In this document: positions 29,297-42,200 of the stretch, piece by piece
How the letters are laid out: each line of letters starts with the position of its first letter
How positions within the stretch are numbered: the first letter of the stretch is position 1
Notes under the pieces: generated by a model
Told to the model about the DNA's origin: nothing
Databases searched by the model: none
What the model saw: only the letters and a program-made list of their open reading frames with translations
Assembly: GCA_009746045.1 (NCBI GenBank)
Contig: RPFO01000643.1
Span: forward strand, 387,089 to 451,088
Reading direction: 5' to 3'
Origin: Mesostigma viride
Taxonomy: Eukaryota > Streptophyta > Mesostigmatophyceae > Mesostigmatales > Mesostigmataceae
DNA length: 64,000 nt
Position numbers and translations under genes: made by a program

Positions 29297-29609
29297 CTGC
29301 ATGGAAGGGCGAGCCCATGGCAGGGCAAGCAGTTGGCAAGGTGAGTGCGTGGCAGGGGTGAGGGGGAGCGTGTGGCAGCAGGGCGCACCATGGCAGCGGG
29401 ATGGATAGAAACCATGTGTGTGTGTGGGAAACTGTTCCTTGTGGCACATAGGTTAGATGCTCACGAGAATGCGGGTATTGAACCAGCCGAGGACGTTAAG
29501 CGACCATTAGGGGATTAAGACTGTGAAAACCATGGTGTGTGGATAGTAGTATCACAGCAGATGTGAGAAACATCCTAGTAGTATTGAACTAGTATGATAT
29601 GCGAATCCT

Positions 29610-30589
29610 GGGTGGATGGGTGGGTGGGTGGGTGGGTGGGTGGGTGGGTGGGTGGGTGGATGGGTGGGTGGGCGGGCGGGTGGGTGGGTGGATGGGTGGG
29701 TGGGTGGGTGGGTGGGTGGGTGGGTGGGTGGGTGGGTGGGTGGGTGGGTGGGTGGGTGGGTGGGTGGGTGGGTGGGTGGGTGGGTGGGTGGGTGGGTGGG
29801 TGGGTGGGTGGGTGGGTGGATGGGTGGGCGGGCGGGCGGGTGGGTGGATGGGTGGATGGGTGGGTGGGTGGGTGGGTGGATGGGTGGGTGGGTGGGTGGG
29901 TGGGTGGGTGGGTGGGTGGGTGGGTGGGTGGGTGGGTGGGTGGGTGGGTGGGTGGGTGGGTGGGTGGGTGGGTGGGTGGGTGGATGGGTGGGCGGGCGGG
30001 GGGTGGGTGGATGGGTGGGTGGGTGGGTGGGTGGGTGGGTGGGTGGGTGGGTGGGTGGGTGGGTGGGTGGGTGGGTGGGTGGATGGGTGGGCGGGCGGGC
30101 GGGTGGGTGGGTGGATGGGTGGGTGGGTGGGTGGGTGGATGGGTGGGTGGGTGGGTGGGTGGGTGGGTGGGTGGGTGGGTGGGTGGGTGGGTGGGTGGGT
30201 GGGTGGGTGGGTGGGTGGGTGGGTGGGTGGGTGGGTGGGTGGGTGGGTGGGTGGGTAGGTGGGTGGGTGGGTGGGCGGGTGGGTGGGTGGGTGGATGGGT
30301 GGGCGGGCGGGTGGGTGGGTGGATGGGTGGGTGGGTGGGTGGGTGGGTGGGTGGGTGGGTGGGTGGGTGGGTGGGTGGGTGGGTGGGTGGGTGGGTGGGT
30401 GGGTGGGTGGGTGGGTGGGTGGGTGGGTGGGAGGGTGGGTGGGTGGGTGGGTGGGTGGGTGGGTGGGTGGGTGGGTGGGTGGGTGGGTGGGTGGGTGGGT
30501 GGGTGGGTGGGTGGGTGGGTGGGTGGGTGGGTGGGTGGGTGGGTGGGTGGGTGGGTGGATGGGTGGGCGGGTGGGTGGGTGGATGGGTC
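29610..30589. repeat. (GGGT)n array, about 980 bp, with higher-order variants
   Basis: Almost pure GGGT, punctuated by GGAT and GGGC variant units that recur in the order GGAT-GGGT-GGGC-GGGC-GGGT near 29657, 29818, 29981, 30080, 30293 and 30557. All six long frames here are artefacts. Confidence 0.95.
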
Positions 30590-33500
30590 GCAAGGGCCAT
30601 GGCATGAGCCGCGCAACCGATCAGGGCAGGATATGCAGGTTGAATAGATACAGACGACCAGTAAGGAAGTTGGAACGAGTTTTTCACGAAGAAGAAAAAG
30701 TTTCCTTGAAAAGAATCATGTCTATTCCTGAAGCAAATGTACAAACCTATTCACTCCCCCGACACATACAAGATGAGGCCATGCCCGCCAGCCTTGCTCC
30801 TTTTAATCTAGATTCAATCAAGCCCCAAAGCCTAAACCCTAAAGATTCAGGCCCGCATGTCGGATGGGGACAGCAGAGAGGATTGAGGCACGCAGCTTAC
30901 AGGGAGGCAAGCACGTGGATGAGCAAGCTGCGGCCAAGTAGAGGCGAGGCAGGCAGCGTGCTGGGGAAAGGAAGGTAGGGGAAATAGAAGGCTGAATGGA
31001 AGCAGGCGGTGTGTGGGGGGGAGGGGGAGGATAGCAGAGGAGGCGTGAGAAGGCTGCACTCCCACTGTTAGCCCAACCATTTTGTACTAGGGGGTTACAA
31101 ACAAAATAACATCTCTAAGATAATTGCGTCCTGCGTCCTTCACCCACGAAGCGTGCACTGTCAGCTGCGCAAGTCTGGACTACCCAGTTTCCCAAGGGGC
31201 AGTACTGCAGTATCAAGTGGGCACATGGACTGGAAGTATGGCACATCAGTATTACTATGTCACAAGGTTCTGATGAGAAGCAGCTTACCTCCCAATGATG
31301 TTACAATTAAAAAAATGGCTTTCCCAGATGCCGATCCCCGCTCCGCCACTGAGTAGACTATCGTCAGCACGCCGTAGTTAGCGTGTAAAGTTGGCATGTA
31401 AGACCCATGGAGAGTGTGTCAGACGGCAGAGGGTGACAAAACTACATGGTAGATAGTAAGTACTTGGCGGCCTCATATTTTCAACATTCTGCTGATATCT
31501 TGAGGTACCTCTCTGGATTGTAGTTTCGCTTCTTTTCTCATTCGTTCTTCGCGAGCAAAATCGCGGTCGAAGCGGTCGGTAGGGGGTTGGGAGGCAACTG
31601 CATTGGGGGCCACAATCGGGTTCGTCGCCTGCCGAGGAGTCGCTTTCGTGGAGCGGCCCTTTGGCCGCTCATCCTGCGCATGGACAAAGACATCCAGAGG
31701 CGTTGCGGGAAATTAACAAACAGTCGTCTGCGGCCAGCGTTGATCATGACACGGGCGAGGACGCCTTGACGAGGCCTGTAAGGCGCGGCTATCAAAGGGC
31801 GACGCCAACGGATGAAGGCTACGCCATCATACCTTTGCGTTAAGGCCGGGTGGCTGCATTAGTCAGGAGTAATTGCTACGACACGGCTAGCATTCGTTTC
31901 GACGTCTATTGCCGACGCCTGCACTCAAACTAAGCATATCTCGCCCGCCAAGGAGTAAGACATGACACAATCAAACGCCTCGGAAATATACCATCACAGG
32001 TATCTTGCGCCCATACGGCTGTTGGTCGGCTGCCGTTTTGCTACTGGCAATGGAAGCCTTGTCTGTGGTCGTGAATTATGTAATTAGGCGGCATTGTAGG
32101 TGACGTGCGCGCGTGCAGGTCTATTCCCGGCTGTGGACGTTGGCTTCATCCAGTCCGACCAATTTTTGCCTGCGAGCATCGAGCACCTTGTTGTTGTTGT
32201 TGACTTGCTGAACTTGTTGTTTTGTTGCTGTTACACCTCGCAAAGAACGCTGCCAATTCATGGCCAATTCTAAGTATAATTTGGCTGACTTGCAAGTCTA
32301 TCAGACAATCAGTCAACTACTTTCAGGCATCCGTCCACACTAGAGCCTTTGTATCTAGCAATCCTGAGGCCAAGAGCGGTGAGCCCATAGTACCTTGCAC
32401 TCTGTCGACTGTCGGACAACCGGCGTGAAAATTTATTGCAAAGCTGAGCACTGACTGCACTGTCATATTGCCCGCATCGGAAATTAGAATCGATTATCGA
32501 CTGTCGTCTGACACGTCATTGTAACATTTTATACCCACAAGCGTGATTACTGATTAGGAAATAGACCCGGACACCCGGTTATAATAAGCTAATGACAGCA
32601 TACAGCGTTTAAATTTCAGAAATGGTGCTTCGTCACACGCGCCCAATTAGCCAAGCATGCATACAGACGTAATCCAGGACACCGGTGGCGGAAGCAGGAC
32701 CATGTGATCACGCTTTCGCATCCCTTGACGTCCATTTTGGTGTCAAAAATATTTATTATGACCTTGTTCTACCAACTTGCTGTAATTGCCGGTGTGGCTA
32801 CGTCAAGGCAGGGGATGGATGGCAGGTGCTGTAGAGGCATCCACTGCCCGATATTACAGTTCACGAATTACGTGAGCGCAAGTTAGATCCCTGTATCATC
32901 AATTCAAATGAAAGGGAAAAAATCAATACCTACGGTTTCCTCTTCTTGGGCGCTCGGTGCCGTAGCCGCGTCGTTCCAGGGCAACAAATGGCAAGTGAAG
33001 AGCAACCGATTAAACCACTGGTTTGCGGTAAGTCCTTGCGATGCGGCGCCTGGCTTGCATGCGATTACCACAGGTTTGCCAATCTTGGCAGGAAATGCGG
33101 ATCTTATTGCTCATAGTTGATACTGACGCGCCGGCAAATTTTCATGTCTGAGCGAGGTGGACTAGTTTGCCACAGTAACTAGGCTAGCACGTGGTTGACG
33201 CCGATCCACTTTTAATTCTTGCTATTCGAATGCAGCTTTGCATGGCACTCAGTCTGCTGCCTGTTCCTCCACTCCTGCCAGCAACCCTGCCAGGTCGTCT
33301 GCACCCTGTACAGTACCATGTGGTGTGCAAGGGTCCAACGAATCTATGACTGTGGCCACGGTCTTGCATTCCTTCAAATTGCCGCCAATTTTGTCCTGCC
33401 ACACGTGCTAGCCTTCAAGCAGCACAAGATACTGGAGGACCAAACATGGAAACGATGGACTAGAAAAACATCGAGCATGGAAACATATTAAAGTATTTAT

Positions 33501-34107
33501 GATACGATAGCAATACTGGACCCCGATAATCAGAATTGAGTTCAACATATGAATTCTCTCATCGCCTCTCCCTTCCCTCAAATGAAACTTGCCTATGAAT
33601 GTACCTATATCACACTCTTGCCTTATGCAACTGCCATCTCGTGAACAGGCGCGCCCCAGAGTACCTATCTGATTATACCCTTCCTTGATTCCTGGTTACA
33701 CCCTTCCTTGATTCCTGATCATACCCTACTTGATGCCTGTATCTGCCCTTACTTAAGGCCTGATCATACCCTACTTGATGCCTGTTTTCCCCTCTACCTG
33801 ATGCCTGAATAGTTATGTGTCTGCCCAGCCCTCCATGGCACCTTCTGATACCGCGCCATCAGCGTGCTGCCATCCCCACTCTCTCACCCTCGGCCTCCCA
33901 CGCGCCACAACGAAACCTCCAACCATTAAACAACCAAACAAAAACCAACAAATAAACAACCGACAACTATCAACAAACAAAAACCGACCAATAACCAACC
34001 ACCAGCCCATAAATAACCTAAGCTAAGCCAATGTATGTATGTCACGCGACACTGCCCACAATAGTTGTTATGTCGCCCACACCATTGTTGTTATGGGTGC
34101 CGGGTGC
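30590..34107. other. Long region without a recognised gene
   Basis: Lower-GC sequence with only short, domain-free ORFs. It may hold upstream exons of the SET gene (+) or of the 28943 gene (-); none could be supported. A single cctaaaccctaaa near 30832 is too short to be telomeric. Confidence 0.4.
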
Positions 34108-34581
34108 CACACCGCATCACCGTGGGCGCCATTTTCATTCCAACTCCTTGCACCGCACGTGCCCTACGCCTCCATCCAGCCTGTGGATCGTCCTTCGCCA
34201 TGCACACGGTTGCTGATGTCATCGATGTCCCCATCACTGTTGTCGTTTTGTGCCACATGGCAGCATCACGGTGCCATCTCGACGCCAGAAGGCGATACAC
34301 ACGTATGGAACCACTCTATAAGTAAATGAATAAATAAATAAATATATTTATAAAATAATGAATTCATTAGTCCCGCAGCCCCGCTGCGGAGCCGCAGAGC
34401 ATTGAACCACTCCATGCTTCTCTGCTCACCATCAATACCATACACGCCATTTGTCACACCGGAGCACCGTGGAGTCATCCCCACGGCTTGGCACTGCACT
34501 TGCAGTAAGGCACTGTATACTTGTCTGCTTGGTTGGCGCACTGTTTTACCCGATTGGCACGCCCCCTTTGCCCCACCGCAG

Positions 34582-34678
34582 CACCACGGGGCCCTTCTCA
34601 CGCCAGGCATCGCCTTCAACGTGGACAAGGCCCGTACCAGCTTTGCGCTGTGCAACGCGGGCAAGGAGCCCGTATCGG
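34582..34678 (+). CDS. SET gene exon 1 of those found
   Basis: Acceptor ccaccgcag; reads HHGALLTPGIAFNVDKARTS then FALCNAGKEPVSG; donor GG|gtacgc. Phase joins GVLLTIPFS. Least certain of the N-terminal exons. Both edges are echoed nearby. Confidence 0.5.
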
Positions 34679-36178
34679 GTACGCACCTGTTTATTGTAAG
34701 ATGTATGCACCTTGTTCGATCGTTATTTACAAGGTGGGCAAGGAGCCCGTATCGGGTACGCACCTGTTTATTGTAAGATGTATGCACCTTGTTCGATCGT
34801 TATTTACAAGGCGGGCAAGGAGCCCGTATCGGGTACGCACCTGTTGGGAGGGTCTGTCAGGTGCTTGTGTTTTATTAATAATAAGACACAAGCACCTTCC
34901 CCGTACCTTATCCTATGGTTACTTACGACGCATGCCTGTATCTGAGGGGCCTGTGTCGAGTACGCACCCTCTTCCCATGTATCCACCGCCCCCCATCGTA
35001 TTCCCCTTGCATCCCCTTCTCCTCTCTTCACTCTTGTCGCTGTCCCGTTTTCCCCCTTTTCTGCCCTCGCCAGTCCCTTGGTATCCCGTCTGGGTGCATC
35101 CCATGATGAGCTCCCTTCACTCCCCTTCCAGTCTCCAAGCTGCTCATACACCCACCCACAGGTCAGTCGGCGGGAACCGATCTGGCAGCGACCTGTGCCA
35201 GCAGCCTTCCCTCCACGTTGCCCCCCCACTGCGCTCTCATCGGTTGATGTGTCGGGCACGCTTAACGCGCCCTGTGCGTGTGACAGTGTGCTGCTCACCA
35301 TCGCCTCTTGCCTGCCCCTGTGTCGGGTCGCTGTATCAGTCACTGTCTTGGCTCACGACAGGCGTTCTGCCCACCATCCCCTTCTCTGCCTACATGTGTT
35401 CCGGTCACTGAATTGGTCACTGTATTGGCTCACGGCAGGCGTTCTGCTCACCATCCCTTTCTCTTCCGTCGTCACTAAGAAGAGCATCCTGGCCGACTCG
35501 GCGCTGGGCTCTATATACGACGACCTGCTGCGCTCCGGTGTGGTGGACGAGATGCTGTTGCTGGTGCTCTACTTCTTCGTGGAGCACGTCAGGGGGCGCG
35601 CCTCACCGCTGGCCTCGTGAGTCAAGGACTTGAGTTCCGGGGTTAAAGGGGGGGGGGGGGGGGGTGTAAGGGGGTTGCTTTCCGTACTTGTCGGCTGCCC
35701 GCGTCTTCCTCTTCATTGTAGTTTCTTCCTTTTCCCTCCTATGTTCCTATGCCCGCCGCTTTCCTCTTAATTATTTTTTCCTATTCCCGCCTATATTCCT
35801 ATGCCCGCCTCTTCCTCTTCATTATTTTTTGTAAAAGTGATACTACTACTTGAGTGCCTGCATGCTTTGTACTATTTTTTTCCCCCTTTTGCTTCTTATC
35901 ATTATTTTTTGTTAATATGAGTAGTATTTCTTGTGTGATTGCTATTATTATTATTATTACTATTATTACTTATTTTCATAATCATGATCATCATGCTGCT
36001 CCTTCCTTCCCCCCACCCCCCCCCACCCCCACCCCCCCCTCCTCCTCCTCCTCCTCCTCCTCCTCCTCCTCCTCCTCCTCTCCTCCTCCTCCTCCTCCTC
36101 CTCCTCCTCCTCCTCCTCCTCCTCCTCCTCCTCCTCCTCCTCCTCCTCCTCCTCCTCCTCCTCCTCCTCCTCCTCCTC

Positions 36179-36212
<34 letters not shown>

Positions 36213-39200
36213 AACCCCACCCCCACCCCCACCCCCACCCCACCCACCCCACCCCACCCCACCCCACCCCCCCACCCCCACCCCACCCCACCCCCACCCC
36301 CACCCCCACCCCACCCCCACCCCCACCCCCACCCCACCCCCACCCCCACCCACCCCCCCCATCCCCAACCCCACCCCACCTCCCTGCCACCCCACCCGAT
36401 CCCATATGCGCGCCACACCCACCCCACCCCACCCCACCCCCAGATACCTGGCTGCTCTGCCCCAGTTCCTCAACTCCCCCATCTTCTTCACTGAGCGCGA
36501 ACGGAAAGAGCTGCAAGGGACACCGCTCATGGAGGCCGTGCGCACACGCGTAGGTTGCCCACATCATAATAGGGATACTAGTATACAGTAGAGGGTAGTA
36601 AGGGACCATGTGAGTTATATGACGCCGCTCATGGAGGCCGTGGGGGCATGCGTAGGTGGCCACAACATTGTAGGGGGCTGTGTGAGGCAATGGAGATAGG
36701 ATGAGATAGGACGGCATAAGTAAGAGGGAATATGAGGATGCATGAGACGATAGGAGAAGTAGGAGAAGTATGGTAGGAGAGGTATAGTAGGATAGGAGAA
36801 GTATAGTATGATAGGAGAGGTATAGTATGATAAGAGAAGTATACTAGGATAGGAGAAGTATAGTAGGATAGGAGAATTATAGTAGGATAGGAGAAGTATA
36901 GTAGGATAGGAGAAGTATAGTAGGATAGGAGAAGTATAGTAGGATAGGAGAATTATAGTAGGATAGGTGAAGTATAGTAGGATAGGAGAAGTATAGTAGG
37001 ATAGGAGAAGTATAGTAGGATAGGAGAAGTATAGTAGGATGGGAGTAGTATAGTAGGATAGGAGAAGTATAGTAGGATAGGAGAAGTATAGTAGGATAGG
37101 AGAAGTATAGTAGGATAGGAGAAGAATAGTATGATAGGAGAAGTCAGTAGGGGATGACAAAGCATAGCATGAGATAGCATGAAATCGCACGGGACGGAAC
37201 GAAAACATTTTAAAATGGTGTAAGATGTTATAAGATGAGGCATAGATCATGCATCACATGAAATTGTGTGACCCTACGAGGGGGGGTTGTGGGTAAACCT
37301 TGGGTATGCCCCTGAAACCCCTCAGGCCTCGGGAGAGGCCTTTATATTCTCCCAAACCGGCGCCTCTAAATGTGTTCCAAGCCTATCTGTGGGCCCTGGA
37401 GGTCATGGGGCAGCCTGACTGCATCCGCCACGCTTTTGCTATGCCGAAGCCTTATGCACCCACAGTTGCGCCCGCCCCATGATGCGGAGAGAGCGCTCTG
37501 TGGCCTGCCCACTTGGGGCTGAGTGATAGAAGCTGGGGTGCCTTCCCTCCCTCTCATTTTGTATAGGGGTTCAAGGTTCCTTTATTGGTTCCCACCAGGG
37601 TTGGGCGTAAATGGTTTTCGGGGTGAGGTAAATTAAACGTAAATTAAATGTCAATACGGGGGCTTTAAGTAAAAAGGACGTAAATTAAACTTAAATTTAA
37701 GTCCGGACTTCAATTTAAGACTTAATTAAATGTCAAGTCGTGAGATTCTTGTCATTAGGAGTTAGGTACTCGCAAACTTGATGAAATGTTTGCGGTTTGA
37801 CCCGTTTGACAGGAGAAGTTGGTGCGGGACGAGGTGGGATGTCTGGCCGCCTGGCTTTCCAGACGATGACACACGGCTTCCTCATGCGCCTAGCGGTACT
37901 GCCAGCTCTAGAAGCGCACGCCACGTCTTTAATTTACGCGTTTACGTCATTTTTACGACTTACATCCCATACGTAAATTTAGCGTTTAAGCCCTTGTTTT
38001 CTTGTACGTAAATTAAGCATAAATTAAGCGTAAATTGCGTAAATTGCGACTTAAATTTACGTGTCGACTTAACGCAACCCATTTACGCCCAACACGGGTT
38101 CCCACGTGACGCAGGTGACGCAGTCCACATGACAATTAATTAATGAGTTACTACATGACAATTAATATATCAATCGCCGTTACGAGGTAGTGTGGGAAAG
38201 TCAATATTGTGTGATGGTATGAAGTGGGGGCCTTGTTATTCGCCTTCACCTGTTATACGCCTCCGCCTGTTGCTCACCTCCGCCTGTTATACGCCTCCGC
38301 CTGTTGTTCACCTCCGCCTGTCATTCCACCAGTCTCGGGCAACCACGGGGCACCCGTTGGTGCCTCCGACACTTGTGAAGATCCATTTCTGCACTTTGTT
38401 TGCCGCTTATGTCTGACATCAGTTGACTCGGTCAAAAGGCGGTTGGGCCCGAATGGTCTTGCCTTGATCGGATGCCCCATCCATTCCCCATTTTGTAATT
38501 AAATACCAGCGGGACTAGTCGTTGAACCCATGGGACTTGGCACAGTAAATCTTGAATGCTGATCGTGTGGTCGATCACTGTCATGTGCATGACGGATGCA
38601 GAGCAAGGATGCGAATGACCTGTGCTGACACGAGGATTCAGTATCCCATACAGGCCCTGCCTCCTCTATCTATGTTGATGGTAGCATGCGTGTCCGCCAC
38701 ACAAACCATTGTAATTCTGTTCTTGCATGCTCCTTACTTCGCTTGTGGTCCCCCTCCATCACTGCTCATATAATATGTACGCACATACGTGGGTATGTGT
38801 GTGGCGGCTGCCAGACCAAGCGCGCGGACGACCTGTACTGGTGCGATCGTTACTTGGACTTATACTTGTATCCCCCTTGGTTGCTTGCTTGTGTGCATGT
38901 GCTTCTGTGTGAATCTGTGCATGGCGCCTGCCAGACCAAGCGCGTGGAGGACCTGTACCGGGGCCGCATGCGCGCGGCCGCGCTGCGATGCGTGCGGGAA
39001 CTGCCGGGCGAGCTGGAGGAGTGAGTGGGAGGCGGGAGGCAGGGAGGGAGGGAGGGAGGGAGGGAGGGAGGAGGGAGGGAGGGAGGGAGGGAGGGAGGGA
39101 GGGAGGGAGGGAGGGAGGGAGGGAGGGAGGGAGGGAGGGAGGGAGGGAGGGAGGGAGGGAGGGAGGGAGGGAGGGAGGGAGGGAGGGAGGGAGGGAGGGA

Positions 39201-42200
39201 GGGAGGGAGGGAGGGGGAGGGAGGGAGGGAGGCGGCGGGCAGGCGGGCGGGCGGCGGGCGGGCGGGCGGGCGGGGGGCGGGCGGGCGGGCGGGCGGGCGG
39301 GCGGGCGGGCGGGCGGGCGGGCGGGCGGGCGGGCGGGCGGGCGGGCGGGCGGGCGGGCGGGCGGGCGGGCGGGCGGGTGGGCGGGCGGGCGGGCGGGCGG
39401 GCCGGCGGGCGGGCGGGTGGGACTTTGAACGAACTTTTCGTGTTTCCCACTTTTTTCCAGGCTCTGTGTGGTGTGCATGCCGGTACTCAAATCGGCCGTC
39501 TGGGTCCTGATCCCAGCACACAGGGCCTTCAAGGCCAGCTGTTCCAGAGTTATCTTATGGCGGCAGTTTGTTGCATATTTGTTTCGTTTTGTTGCAGCAT
39601 CTGCAGCAGCGCTACTAACCATGCTGCTGGTGACTTCATGGCCGTGCTTCTTCCCCTGCTCTGTTTCGTCACGCTGCTTTCCCTTGCCCTGTACCGCAAT
39701 GCAGGGCGGTCACGTACAAGCTATTTACATGGTACGTCACGAGGTCCTTTGCTCCATCACCGTGTGTATTGCTGTTACCCAATCATGACTAGGTATTGTG
39801 CTACAGCATCCTGCCTCCACCCATGTTGTTATAACGTGGTATTGCAAATCTCTAGTTAATAATATTATCTAGTGTTTCTTGCCTCATCCCCAGCATCACA
39901 CGACCTGCCCCAACGCGCCCCCCACCCGTCCCCCTTTCCTAATCGCCTTTCTTTCCTCCCTCTTTCCCCTACGTCGCACGGCGTCTCTCCCCCCCCCCTC
40001 AGGGCGTACACGCTCGTGTGGTCCTACTCGTTAAGGCTGCCAGACCTGGACCAGTCGCCCGACCTGCGGCAGCTGGCGGCGGACGCAGTTCAGCGGGAGC
40101 AACAGGGCAACCTGGCGCAGGAGTATTACCCATCCGTGATGGGCCTGGTGCCGGGTCTGTGCTTCTGCCCGCATGGTGAGGGGTGGTGGAATAATGGGTG
40201 GTGGTGGGGCTGGTGCCGGGTCTGGACTTCTGCCCGCGTGGTGAGGGGTGGTGGAATAATGGGTGGTGGTGGGCTTGGTGGCAGGTCTGCACTTCTGCCC
40301 ACATGGTGAGGGATGGTGGAGTAATGGGTGGTGGTGGGCCTAGTGCTGGGTCTGTGCTTCTGCCCGCGTGGTGAGGGGGGGGGGTAAAGAGGTCACTTGG
40401 GCTTGCAGCAGACTGGAATGAATGTCGGGAGATCGACCGCACCGCTAGGAGAGAGGACAGGAGTAGAGGAGGGGAAGGAGTGGGGAAGGGGAAGGAGCAG
40501 AGATGGGAAAGGAGTGGGCAAGGCGAGGGGAAGGGAACTGGTGATGGCAACAAGGGGTTCAGGAAAGGGGGGAGGAGGGAATGTAAGGGAGCAGGAAGCC
40601 ACGTGTGGGCCGGGCCTTGACTCACAGACTCTCCTTTTGAATGCACCCTATTGTCCTGTTGAATCGCATCCTATTGCCCTATTGAGTCTCTTCCTATTGT
40701 CCTGTTGAATCACATCCTATTGTCCTATCGAAATGCATCCTATTGCCCTATTGAGTCTCTTCCTATTGTCCTGTTGAATCACATCCTATTGTCCTGTTGA
40801 ATCGCATCCTATTGCCCTATTGAGTCTCTTCCTATTGTCCTGTTGAATCGCATCCTATTGCCCTATTGAGTCTCTTCCTATTGTCCTGTTGAATCGCATC
40901 CTATTGCCCTATTGAGTCTCTTCCTATTGTCCTGTTGAATCACGTCCTTTTGTCCTGTTGAATCGCATCCTATTGTCCTGTTGAATCGCATCCTATTGCC
41001 CTATTGAGTCTCTTCCTATTGTCCTGTTGAATCACATCCTATTGTCCTATCGAAATTCATCCTCGTGTCCTGTCAAATCGCATCCTATTGTCCTGTTCGG
41101 GAGGCGCGGCTATTTATTTGCCAAGCATCATGTGTGGCCACCTATGCGTGTTTGCCAGCACTCCCAACTGTCCTGTAGGAATGTGTGGGCGACTGTCTCG
41201 CAGACCACGATGTCTACGTCTTGGAAGTGTGTGAACCCCTTATTGTCGTGAGGCTTGCATACGGAACCGCTCTCTGGTTGCAGACCACAACTCCCGCATC
41301 ACATGGGTGATGGATGGCGACCACGCGTCCATCTCTGGGAAGCCAAACTCGGTCAGCCTGGTCACGTGTAAGTCCGTCAGGGTTTGGGATCAGGAAAATG
41401 TTGTGCTGGTTAGTCCTTCACTTTATTTATGCCACCATGATGGCGCGGTACTGTAGGTCATCCTAGCCGGGTCACCAGTAACCCATTAACACGTGCAGAT
41501 TCCTGAAGCATGTGTGATGTTCAAGGGCACCTCGTGCTGATCCCAGCCGGGTGATACGGTGGGTTGTACAAGTTGCCCGTACATCCTCACTTAAAGCCAT
41601 CACGGGGTTGCATGGTAGGGTGTTCCAGCCTGGCCACCCGGACGTTCTTGGTATGATGATGGTAAGAACTGCGATGGTTTGTTATCGTTGGTTACCGTAA
41701 GTAAGTAAGTAAGTAAGTACTTGCGTGTCATGCGCAAAGGCATGCCACGGAGTACTATGCTAATCTCATTAGAAAAATAATTACACAAAAGTTTAGACAA
41801 ATATCGTCTGCATCATCCCCCAACCGTTAAGCACTAGATGGGGATGTAATCCTCATCCGAGCTGTCCTCTACTGTAATGGCAGACGAGGCGGTAGTGTAG
41901 CGGCTATCCTCAGGACCAATAACCTCCACCTGCGGACTTCTACCCTGGCTAGCAACAATGAGTAGTGGTTACAAGCTACGGTGGTTACAAGCTGAGTGGT
42001 TACCGTAGCTCGTCGGTCAGCCTGGTCGCCCTCACCGGTAAGCCCTCACTCTATCGTCCTTCACTGCCGCATGCCACCAAAATGGCGCGGTACCGTAGGT
42101 CGTCCTAGCTGGGTCACCTGCAAGTCTCGCGTGGCACTCATGCGGCTGTCTTGTGGTCAGGGTCACGCGGCACTCATGCGGCTGTCTTGTGGTCAGGGTC

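Noticed and set aside
29594-30744. Long Gly-Trp-Val or Pro-Thr-His proteins over the GGGT array
   Set aside because: Period-12 reading of a tetranucleotide repeat opens every frame; no non-repeat coding sequence supports them. The same applies at 8982-9800, 35902-36590, 38759-39860 and 60365-62854.
30820-30845. Telomere repeat (cctaaaccctaaa)
   Set aside because: Fewer than two units and no array.
39461-39560. Extra SET exon after ttttttccag
   Set aside because: No donor restores the phase needed by the next exon, and direct joining of 39020 to 40003 is in frame.
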